Below, in pieces: positions 33,239 to 39,846 of a stretch of DNA of 43,217 nt. Location: positions 1-43,217 of the forward strand of contig CAKQOW010000015.1 of the NCBI GenBank assembly GCA_934256595.1, written 5' to 3'. A program made the translations under genes and the position numbers. This stretch comes from an uncultured Clostridia bacterium. Its GTDB lineage: Bacteria > Bacillota > Clostridia > Peptostreptococcales > Anaerovoracaceae. Position 1 is the first letter of the stretch, and the number at the start of each line of letters is the position of its first letter. Under the pieces are notes generated by a model, which was not told where the DNA came from, searched no databases, and was given only the letters and a program-made list of their open reading frames with translations.

Positions 33239-33352
33239 TTAATCCTCTCCTTCGTCAGGTATATATTCTAATATATCTCCGGGCTGGCAGTCAAGTGCTC
33301 TGTATATGCCGTTAAGGGCTGTAAATCTGACTGTATTTATTTTCACCAGCAT
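33239..33352 (-). pseudogene. Remnant of an XRE-type helix-turn-helix regulator (3' end only)
   Basis: A 37-codon frame ends one base before the flavodoxin start codon. Its C-terminal part reads 'LNGIYRALDCQPGDILEYIP', the signature end of short XRE-type regulators ('..ICKALDCQPGDIMEYIPD'). The first 40 or so residues of the expected domain, including the recognition helix, are missing. Upstream, the terminator of the symporter gene intrudes. It is therefore a decayed gene rather than a functional regulator. It overlaps the likely feo promoter, which may explain why this stretch is kept. Confidence 0.7.
33265..33294 (-). promoter_or_regulatory. Candidate promoter of the flavodoxin-feoAB operon
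   Basis: On the minus strand TTGACT (33294-33289), an 18-bp spacer, then TAGAAT (33270-33265). ATATATT-AG-AATATAT, a 7-bp inverted repeat overlapping the -10, may be a regulator site. The elements lie inside the XRE remnant, 28 bp before the flavodoxin start. Confidence 0.5.
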
Positions 33353-33386
33353 TTTTTGATGTGTTCTGACAGTTTCTCAATCTACT

Positions 33387-33420
33387 AAAAAGCAGGCAAT
33401 CCGTTTATCCAGACTGCCTG
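33387..33420 (-). terminator. Terminator of the AgcS symporter gene
   Basis: On the minus strand CAGGCAGTCTG pairs with CGGATTGCCTG (with two mismatches), followed by CTTTTT. It begins about 20 bp after the agcS stop. Confidence 0.8.
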
Positions 33421-33438
33421 TTTCAAAACTATATAATA

Positions 33439-34863
33439 TTATCTGTCCGATATGTGACCTGCTTTTAACCTTGAGAAATAGCTCCTGGTTTCTGCCGCTA
33501 CAACGCCGCTTAATGCCACCAGCGCTATCAGGTTAGGTATAGCCATAAATCCATTGAATATATCGGCTATTGTCCATACTGCCTCAAATGTCAGGAAAGG
33601 TCCGATGAAAACAGCCGCTATGTAGAGCCACTTGTAAGTCATAAGCACTCCCGTTTTTTTGCCGCCTATGAGATATTCAAGACATCTTTCGGAATAGTAG
33701 TCCCAGCCGAGAATTGTTGTGAATGCGAAGAATGCAAGACACAGCATCAGGAAGAAGGCTCCTGTCTGCGTGTTCCAAGGAAGTCCCTCACCGAAAGCTG
33801 TCGCTGTTATTGCAGCGCCTTCAAGGCCTTCAACTCCGTGTGAGTTTGTAACAAGGATTGTAAGCGCAGTCATCATACAGATGATTATTGTGTCAAGGAA
33901 AGTACCTGTCATTGTAACAAGACCCTGTCTTACAGGCTCTTTAGTCTGAGCTGCAGCTGCTGCGATAGGCGCTGAACCAAGACCTGCCTCATTTGAGAAT
34001 ACTCCTCTCGCAACACCCTTCTGCATTGCGATAAACATTGCACCCAGCGCTCCGCCTGCTGCGGCTCTTGCTCCGAAAGCTCCCTCAACGATTTCCTTAA
34101 CTGCTGCAGGGATTTCCTGTATATTAACTATCAGTATTGCAACACATAATACTACATAAAGCACCATCATAAACGGTACTACCACTGATGATACGCTGGC
34201 AATTCTCTTAATTCCGCCGATTACTACAAGTGCTACTGCCACCGCTACAACTATTGCCGTAACTAGTGTTGCCCATGTATAGCCAATGCCGTTCATTGTA
34301 AATGCAATGTGAGCGCCGTTAGGATCTGCAAAGTTGTTTACTGCTGTTGAGATACCGTTTACCTGCGTAATTGTACCTATGCCCAGAAGTCCTGCTCCCA
34401 CGCCGAAAAATGCAAATATTTTAGCAAGCCATTTCCAGTTCCTGCCCATACCTCTTTCTATGTAGTAAAACGGTCCGCCCAGAGCATGTCCCTCTTTGTC
34501 AATAACTCTGTATTTGACTGCAAGAAGTCCTTCTGCATATTTTGTAGCCATACCTATGCAGGCTGCTATAAACATCCAGAATACCGCTCCCGGTCCTCCT
34601 GCAAGTATTGCTCCCGCAACACCTACGATATTACCTGTACCTACTGTAGCCGACAGCGCCGTACATAACGCTCCGAAGCTTGTAACCTCGCCTACACCGT
34701 CTTTTTCGTTTTTGACCATATAGCGCAGCGCCAGTCCCAGCTTGCGGAACTGCAGCACTCCAAGCCTTACGGTAAGCAGAAGACCTGTACCCATAATGAG
34801 TATAAGCATAGGCACGCCCCATGCCAGATTATCGAGTTTTGTTAAAAAGTCCATAAATGTCAT
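33439..34863 (-). CDS. Sodium:alanine/glycine symporter, AGCS family
   Basis: 474 residues, about ten to eleven membrane helices. The AGCS signature is visible: 'GEVTSFGALCTALSATVGTG' with 'NIVGVAGAILAGGPGAVFWM', then 'GGPFYYIERGMG' and 'RGVFSNEAGLGSAPIAAAAA'. These are the segments that bind the amino acid and Na+ in AgcS. It imports alanine or glycine with sodium. A glycine riboswitch with terminator lies directly upstream, which supports glycine as a physiological substrate. GAGGGAG precedes ATG 34863. Confidence 0.93.
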   Translation of the reverse strand: MTFMDFLTKLDNLAWGVPMLILIMGTGLLLTVRLGVLQFRKLGLALRYMVKNEKDGVGEVTSFGALCTALSATVGTGNIVGVAGAILAGGPGAVFWMFIAACIGMATKYAEGLLAVKYRVIDKEGHALGGPFYYIERGMGRNWKWLAKIFAFFGVGAGLLGIGTITQVNGISTAVNNFADPNGAHIAFTMNGIGYTWATLVTAIVVAVAVALVVIGGIKRIASVSSVVVPFMMVLYVVLCVAILIVNIQEIPAAVKEIVEGAFGARAAAGGALGAMFIAMQKGVARGVFSNEAGLGSAPIAAAAAQTKEPVRQGLVTMTGTFLDTIIICMMTALTILVTNSHGVEGLEGAAITATAFGEGLPWNTQTGAFFLMLCLAFFAFTTILGWDYYSERCLEYLIGGKKTGVLMTYKWLYIAAVFIGPFLTFEAVWTIADIFNGFMAIPNLIALVALSGVVAAETRSYFSRLKAGHISDR

Positions 34864-34899
34864 TTTGATTTCTCCCTCTCAAATAAAACTTAAGCAAAT

Positions 34900-34922
34900 A
34901 AAAAAAGCCGATTAGCTCGACT
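34900..34922 (-). terminator. Terminator of the glycine riboswitch expression platform
   Basis: On the minus strand AGTCGA and TCGGCT form a six-pair stem with one G-U, loop of five, followed by seven T. It is between the aptamer and the agcS ribosome binding site. Confidence 0.7.
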
Positions 34923-34932
34923 TCCAGAGAGA

Positions 34933-35040
34933 TGCATAAGCTGACCTATGCTCTGTCCTTTGTGCCTGAGATATCACTTACAGGTTGCTTAGTCCTGTAT
35001 GCTTAAACCTTCGGCGCCCTTAAAGGGTCTCTCCAGAGAA
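34933..35040 (-). ncRNA. Glycine riboswitch, single aptamer with ghost helix
   Basis: The minus strand shows the family landmarks in order: P1 5' strand CTCTG (35038-35034), GGAGAGACC, GGGCGCCGAAGG, then ATCTCAGGCACAAAGGACAGAG with P1 closing at CAGAG (34955-34951). Only one aptamer is present. A GCATA/TATGC helix (34951-34934) follows immediately, like the ghost aptamer helix of type-1 singlet glycine riboswitches. The CAGAG strand can also pair with a second CTCTG at 34929-34925, giving an alternative fold next to the terminator. The target is the downstream AGCS symporter. Confidence 0.88.
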
Positions 35041-35169
35041 TCATAGTTTTTTCATACCATATAAAAAACTGTAATATATGGTCACGTAAACTAACGAAAC
35101 AATACTACCACATATTACAGCCATTTTCAATATGAAATTTCAAAATTTCAGCTTTGACAATAAATTCTG

Positions 35170-36261
35170 CTATTTATCTGTTGAAAGCTTGTCTACGCCT
35201 TTAGCATTCTCAACTACCATATCCATAACCTTTTCGTACAGCATATAGTACATGATATACTCCTCGCCGCCCACATAGTCCTCATATGAAGAACCTGTAT
35301 ATTCCTCAAATTCCTTGGCTGTATAGCCTATTGACTCAAGCTGTGCAGCTACAAAATCCTTGTATTCGGAATTGGCAACCTCAAGACCTTCCTGTCTTGC
35401 GATATAGTAAACTATCATCTGCTCCTTGGCGTTTGTCTGCGCAGCGCTGTCAAGCTCCTCGTTGAACTCCTCCTCGGTCATACCGTATGTGCTTTCGATA
35501 ACGTCGGCATATTCCATGCTGTTTTTCTCGGCGTAGTCCTCTACATACTGTTTCTGTTTTTCCTTGTATGACTCAAGCTCCTTTTCAGGATATTTGATTA
35601 CTTCCGAGCTGTCTGTGATAATTCCCCACAGGTAAGTTTCTATTTCCTGCTTCTGTTCGTTTTCTTTGTTTGTGTAAAGTTCTTCTTTGACAGCCTTTTC
35701 GTAATCCGCAACAGTATCATACTCTGAGCTCTGCGCCACATATTCCTTCTCTGTAGGAGTTACGTTCTCCTGGGATGAATTGATTTTAACCTCAAACACA
35801 ACGTCCTTGCCTGAAAGATCCTCGTTGTTCGGGTACGGATCAGGGAAAGTAAGATTAAGTGTCACTGTGTCTCCGACTTTGGCTCCCACAAGTCCGGCTT
35901 CAAATCCGTCTATCATAGTCTTGCTGCCTATTTCAAGAGTGCTGCCCTCTGCGGAGCCGTTTTCAAACTCTTTACCGTCAATCTTGCCTGTATAATCGAT
36001 GTTTACCGTGTCACCGTCGTGCACCTTGCCGTCCTCGACATCTTTAAGTGATTTGGCTTCGTCTAAGTCCTCCTGAATTGCATCTTTTATTTCTTTGTCC
36101 GATACTTTTATCTTGCCCGGATTTTTGTATTCAAGTCCTTTGTATTCTCCAACCTTGACATATTTGGTAAGATCGTAATCGTAAGGCTCGCTGCCGCAGC
36201 CTGTTAATATCATTGCTGATCCTAATGCAAGGATAAGAAATAATGCTAATGCTTTTTTCAT
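35170..36261 (-). CDS. Lipoprotein FKBP/trigger-factor-like peptidyl-prolyl isomerase
   Basis: 363 residues from ATG 36261 (GAGGTGTG upstream); an ATG four codons earlier lies inside that site. A lipoprotein signal ends in ILTGC with Cys22. Residues about 95-160 form an FKBP-type domain ('DGDTVNIDYTGKIDGKEFEN', 'IDGFEAGLVGAKVGDTV', 'NLTFPDPYP'), the same module as the middle of trigger factor. Residues about 175-350 form a helical, Glu/Lys-rich region like the trigger-factor C-terminal chaperone domain. It probably folds proteins on the outer face of the membrane. It stands alone, with no co-directional neighbour close by. Confidence 0.88.
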   Translation of the reverse strand: MKKALALFLILALGSAMILTGCGSEPYDYDLTKYVKVGEYKGLEYKNPGKIKVSDKEIKDAIQEDLDEAKSLKDVEDGKVHDGDTVNIDYTGKIDGKEFENGSAEGSTLEIGSKTMIDGFEAGLVGAKVGDTVTLNLTFPDPYPNNEDLSGKDVVFEVKINSSQENVTPTEKEYVAQSSEYDTVADYEKAVKEELYTNKENEQKQEIETYLWGIITDSSEVIKYPEKELESYKEKQKQYVEDYAEKNSMEYADVIESTYGMTEEEFNEELDSAAQTNAKEQMIVYYIARQEGLEVANSEYKDFVAAQLESIGYTAKEFEEYTGSSYEDYVGGEEYIMYYMLYEKVMDMVVENAKGVDKLSTDK

Positions 36262-36398
36262 ATCACACCTCATAAAACAAATTTTTTAGTTTTGTTTATT
36301 TTATCATAAAACCGGCGGCTGTAATAGACATATGGTTAAAATTCACGAGAAGTTCACAAACAATGCATATAAACCCGGCAAGATAATATATTTTATAT

Positions 36399-36848
36399 AT
36401 GAAAAAGATTTTAATTACACTTGCGCCTCTTGTTTCAGGCGCCCTGTCGTGGCTTGTAGTTTCAGACGCAGCCGCCTCCTACGGTGAGCTTGCGCTTCCT
36501 CCGCTTTCACCTCCGGCGTGGGTGTTCCCCGCCGTATGGACTGTTCTCTATATTATGACGGGGATAGCCTCGCTTCGCATATACAGCTCGGCTGATCCCG
36601 ACAGGACAAACGCTCTTTATTTATTTTATATACAGCTTGCGGTAAATGTCATATGGCCCTTTATATTTTTCGGACTGTGTCAGTATCTGGTTGCGTTCCT
36701 CTGGATAATACTGCTGTGGCTGCTTGTTCTTGATACGACAGTAACCTTTGGAAACATAGACAGAAAAGCCGGTTATCTGCTTGTACCGTATATATTGTGG
36801 ATATCCTTTGCGGCATATCTTAATCTTGCTGTATTCTTCCTAAACTGA
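36399..36848 (+). CDS. tspO: TspO/MBR family membrane protein
   Basis: 149 residues with five membrane helices, as in all TspO proteins. The characteristic Trp/Pro-rich loop is present: 'LPPLSPPAWVFPAVWTVLYI' and the following 'MTGIASLRIY'. 'QLAVNVIWPFIFFGLCQYLV' and a late 'YILWISFAAYLNLAVF' are typical. TspO binds tetrapyrroles and is linked to porphyrin handling and stress, though its activity in anaerobes is unclear. No Shine-Dalgarno sequence is visible before ATG 36399; the 25 bases upstream are nearly all A/T, with a GATAAT at 36382, so translation may be weak or leaderless-like. Confidence 0.9.
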   Translation: MKKILITLAPLVSGALSWLVVSDAAASYGELALPPLSPPAWVFPAVWTVLYIMTGIASLRIYSSADPDRTNALYLFYIQLAVNVIWPFIFFGLCQYLVAFLWIILLWLLVLDTTVTFGNIDRKAGYLLVPYILWISFAAYLNLAVFFLN

Positions 36849-36859
36849 TGCTGTGGGAT

Positions 36860-37762
36860 TTACTTAAATCTCTCAGCCATTTTTTTGCTTATTTCTTTTA
36901 TCTCCCTCTGTGATTTGAGTCGTTTTATCCACTCCTCCGGTATACCGTCAAAGCCGTAGCATAGCCCTGCAAGACCACCTGTGGCAGAGCATACCACATC
37001 AGAATCTCCTCCCAGATGCTTTGCCATACGTATACAATCCTCGTAGTTTTCGCTGTTTATGAGGCACCAGATTGCAGCTTCAACAGTTCTGACGGAATTT
37101 TCACTGCCGTATATTACCGCCTCCGGCAGAAGCCTGAATATATCCATATTATATAAATCCCTCAGTTCCACAAGCGCTCTCCTGTAAAAAGGACTGCCGG
37201 AGTAATACCTGCTGACAAGTCTTATAGCCTCATATATGCTCTCTTCGATTGAAAAGCCTCCCAGCAGCAGTCTTCCTACTGTCACATATATGGAGCAGGC
37301 CACAATGCTGAAGGAGTGGTTGTTGATAATCCTTACTGTATCATGAATTATTTTCATCTCCTGATGGCCAAGCTCACACTCAAGAAAATCAATCTCGCCC
37401 AGATATATGGCAACCGGTATCATTCTTACCACAGAGCCGTATCCGTTGCTTTCGGAACCTGCGCGAAACCCGCAGATTTTGCTGCCTTTGCGGTATGCTT
37501 CTATGGCAGCCGCCACATCATCGCCTATATAGAAGTTTTTTTCCGGCGGCACAAATTTGAGATACTCCGTAAAGTCCGCCATGTTCTGCATAATTCCTCT
37601 GTAGTTTTTTTCGCACAAAAACCCGTCGGCAGTGCAAAGGCAGAGTCCTGTACTTCTGGACCAGCTTTTTTTCTCGGCGCCGTCAGGCGCTATTGCCTCG
37701 GCCTCGCCTACTGCAAGTCCGAACATTCCTCCGATAATTCTGTTTTCTATACTCTTACACAT
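36860..37762 (-). CDS. ADP-ribosylglycohydrolase-family protein with degenerate metal motif
   Basis: 300 residues from ATG 37762, with GAGGGAG seven bases upstream. The fold landmarks of the DraG/ARH family are clear: 'IIGGMFGLAVGEA' at the N-terminus, 'SNGYGSVVRMIPVAIY' (105-120), and 'GGDSDVVCSATGGLAG' (251-266). The usual N-terminal metal motif T/S-D-D-T is replaced by Ser35-Arg-Ser-Thr38, and the second site reads SDV in place of TDT. Since these residues bind the two Mg2+ needed for hydrolysis, activity is doubtful. The protein may bind ADP-ribose without cleaving it, or may be losing function. It converges on tspO, with 11 bp between them. Confidence 0.85.
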   Translation of the reverse strand: MCKSIENRIIGGMFGLAVGEAEAIAPDGAEKKSWSRSTGLCLCTADGFLCEKNYRGIMQNMADFTEYLKFVPPEKNFYIGDDVAAAIEAYRKGSKICGFRAGSESNGYGSVVRMIPVAIYLGEIDFLECELGHQEMKIIHDTVRIINNHSFSIVACSIYVTVGRLLLGGFSIEESIYEAIRLVSRYYSGSPFYRRALVELRDLYNMDIFRLLPEAVIYGSENSVRTVEAAIWCLINSENYEDCIRMAKHLGGDSDVVCSATGGLAGLCYGFDGIPEEWIKRLKSQREIKEISKKMAERFK

Positions 37763-37891
37763 TTTTTTCTCCCTCGTAAACACGATTCTGCACTATCCTC
37801 TAGCTATATATTAAGCGCTGCCTGGGAGCAAACATATCTCTGATACAGGGAAAAAAACTTCAATTATCGTCATACAGTCCTGACACCTGAC

Positions 37892-37921
37892 AAAAAAATT
37901 CCGGCATGTAACCGGAATTTC
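37892..37921 (-). terminator. Terminator of the niaR gene
   Basis: On the minus strand AAATTCCGG and CCGGAATTT form a perfect nine-pair stem with a seven-base loop, followed by a T run. It begins about 10 bp past the stop codon. Confidence 0.9.
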
Positions 37922-37930
37922 TGTCCTGTA

Positions 37931-38449
37931 TTATTTTGTCTCCACCAGTATACCTGCCTGCTCAAGACCTTTGAGGATACGCAGATATGCATCTTTGTCG
38001 GACACTCTTATCATATGGATATGAAGTCCGCCTGTCAGGTCACAAAGCTGCGTCGCATTGGTGGCTTTTGCAATACGTACAAATTCATCTGCATCATATC
38101 TTGACCTGATGTTAAGGTCTGCGCTTATCTGTCCGTATATAGGGTGCTCGACTATTACATTGTCGATGCAGCCTCCGTTATCTATGATTATGTAAAACTC
38201 CTGCAGTGTATCCTCTGCGCTGTGTCTGCACACTATGCTTTCGACAATAGAGTCATCTTCTGATTTCTCAATGACATAGCCTCTCTGGGTCGCAATTATT
38301 TTGTGTCCGTTTGCACGAAGAATAGCAATATCCGAAACAATTATCTGCCTTGTGACTCCAAATTCAGCAGCAAGCTTTGAGGCAGATATGCTGGTATCGG
38401 CATCTCCCAGAATATCAAGTATTCTGCTGCGCCTTTCGGTCTGGTTCAT
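37931..38449 (-). CDS. niaR: NiaR-type transcriptional repressor of NAD/niacin genes
   Basis: 172 residues. Residues 1-60 form an HTH_11 winged helix ('SRILDILGDADTSISASKLA', 'EFGVTRQIIVSDIAILRANG'). Residues 70-170 form the 3H domain, with its conserved histidines His76, His102, His143 and His145 (RHSAED, EHPIYG, GLHIHM), which bind a metal and nicotinate or nicotinamide. The family represses NAD synthesis and niacin uptake genes in Firmicutes when niacin is plentiful. None of those genes lies in this window. AGGAGG precedes the start; it lies 33 bp behind the secreted PPC-like gene on the same strand. Confidence 0.9.
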   Translation of the reverse strand: MNQTERRSRILDILGDADTSISASKLAAEFGVTRQIIVSDIAILRANGHKIIATQRGYVIEKSEDDSIVESIVCRHSAEDTLQEFYIIIDNGGCIDNVIVEHPIYGQISADLNIRSRYDADEFVRIAKATNATQLCDLTGGLHIHMIRVSDKDAYLRILKGLEQAGILVETK

Positions 38450-38482
38450 AGCCGCCCTCCTTTTGTATCTTTATATTTGAAT

Positions 38483-39583
38483 TTATTTCTCCCATTTAAG
38501 TCTGTAATAGCCGTTACAGTTTCCTGTTTTCTGAACCTTGATATAATATGTTCCGGGAGCAAGTTTCTTAGTCGACGGATTTGAATAAGGGAAAAGAACT
38601 TTTTCAGGCTGCTCATTATTCAGCACTGATTTTCCAAAAGCATAGCTTTTACCCTTTTGGTAAAATGATATTTTAATTCCGCCGTCAGTGTTTCCACCCA
38701 TATTTGTATCTGTGTACACACTTATATCAACATTCTGTGTTTTGTTTATTGTAAACCTGTACCAGTCCGCCTTTGAGCTCTTTTGTGATGCTGATATTAT
38801 GCCTTTTTTAACAGCTCCCTTTTTTATTGTCTGCGCCTTGGACTTACTGCTTCCTGCCATGGCTTTAACCGATTTAAAGGAGTACTTTAGGCTATATACA
38901 TCATATGGATTGCTCAAAGAAACCTTTAAATAATATGTACCCTTTGAAACTCCCATTTTGATTGCCTCACCATCTGTAAACAGCTCATAATCTTTAAAAT
39001 ATGATTTTTTGTCCGCAGATGTAAGCTGCACTCCCGCAGCAGTATCACCGTAAATCATCGACTCTGTATTTACAGTTATATAGCCGTTTCCTGGAATATT
39101 TATCTTGTAATACGCATATCCCTCAGGGCTTGAACCGTAAAATACTTTGTTGTTTTTGAGTGTGCCCTTTACAGGAGCATATCCCGCCTGATATTCAAGG
39201 CTGAAGCTTCCGGCAGACTCTCCGCTGAATGTATAGGTATATGTCCCTGCCTTATCATAATATACAGGAAGATTCATCTCTTCACTGCTCTTTTCAAGTC
39301 TGACTGTCCCCCTGTCTGCTCCTTTGCTGTCTTTAACGCTGACGCTGCAGTCCGCAGGTATGCCGTTTACAAAAAACAGCACCATTATACCCTTTTGAGG
39401 CATCTTAATATCAACAGACGATGTGCTTCCCCCTGCTACTTCTATCATATTTACATATGCGCCGTCAGCGCTGTTGAAATTCACAGCCTCTATACTGTTT
39501 CCTGCAAACACGCTCTGTCCCGCAGCAGATATCATTGTAAAAATCAAGACTGCCGATAACAGCATGGATAATAATTTTTTCAT
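38483..39583 (-). CDS. Secreted protein with PPC-like beta-sandwich repeats
   Basis: 366 residues. Signal peptide 1-27 (…GQSVFA). The remainder contains three beta-sandwich units with the pattern of bacterial pre-peptidase C-terminal (PPC) domains: 'YYDKAGTYTYTFSGESAGSF', 'EAIKMGVSKGTYYLKVSLSN' and 'KLAPGTYYIKVQKTGNCNGY'. The third has the usual 'ADWYRFTINKTQNVDISV' strand. Such domains bind polysaccharide or protein in the extracellular space. No enzyme domain is attached, so its role is unknown. GGGAGG precedes the start, and a good promoter lies just upstream. Confidence 0.8.
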   Translation of the reverse strand: MKKLLSMLLSAVLIFTMISAAGQSVFAGNSIEAVNFNSADGAYVNMIEVAGGSTSSVDIKMPQKGIMVLFFVNGIPADCSVSVKDSKGADRGTVRLEKSSEEMNLPVYYDKAGTYTYTFSGESAGSFSLEYQAGYAPVKGTLKNNKVFYGSSPEGYAYYKINIPGNGYITVNTESMIYGDTAAGVQLTSADKKSYFKDYELFTDGEAIKMGVSKGTYYLKVSLSNPYDVYSLKYSFKSVKAMAGSSKSKAQTIKKGAVKKGIISASQKSSKADWYRFTINKTQNVDISVYTDTNMGGNTDGGIKISFYQKGKSYAFGKSVLNNEQPEKVLFPYSNPSTKKLAPGTYYIKVQKTGNCNGYYRLKWEK

Positions 39584-39614
39584 AACTTTCTTCCTCCCAA
39601 TATATCTATACTAG

Positions 39615-39643
39615 ATTTTACTCCATTTTCTCCTAAATCACAA
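39615..39643 (-). promoter_or_regulatory. Sigma-A promoter of the PPC-like gene
   Basis: On the minus strand TTGTGA (39643-39638), 17-bp spacer, TAAAAT (39620-39615). It is 32 bp before the start codon and directly follows the terminator at 39645-39680. Confidence 0.6.
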
Positions 39644-39644
39644 T

Positions 39645-39680
39645 AAAAAATAAGCTCCGCGGGTACAGAACTTATTTTTT
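39645..39680. terminator. Terminator downstream of the aldehyde dehydrogenase gene / candidate small RNA
   Basis: AAAAAATAAG (39645-39654) pairs with CTTATTTTTT (39671-39680), giving T runs on both strands, with further pairs inside. On the minus strand it ends the 165-base 3' region of the dehydrogenase gene. Confidence 0.75.
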
Positions 39681-39846
39681 AATCTAATTTTTTATATTTT
39701 TTGAAGGAGGTGTTTCATATCTGTCTATATATGAAACTGTGAAAAAATCTATCTCTTACAATACCTATTATACATATCAGTATGTCATAAATCGGTCGTT
39801 TTGATGTCGCTTGTGAAAAGGTTTTGTTCACAGCTCCTTCACACTT
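39681..39846 (-). other. Unexplained 3' region with hairpin and anti-Shine-Dalgarno sequence
   Basis: Between the dehydrogenase stop and its terminator, the minus strand has a TATAAT (39772-39767). It then has a perfect nine-pair hairpin GTTTCATAT/ATATGAAAC (39737-39712) followed directly by CACCTCCTTC, which equals the anti-Shine-Dalgarno end of 16S rRNA, and A-rich sequence. No open reading frame explains it on either strand. It could be a small RNA or a regulatory 3' untranslated region. Confidence 0.35.

Noticed and set aside
37316..37843. 175-codon plus-strand ORF opposite the ADP-ribosylglycohydrolase gene
   Set aside because: It is antisense to a gene with clear family motifs and a strong ribosome binding site.
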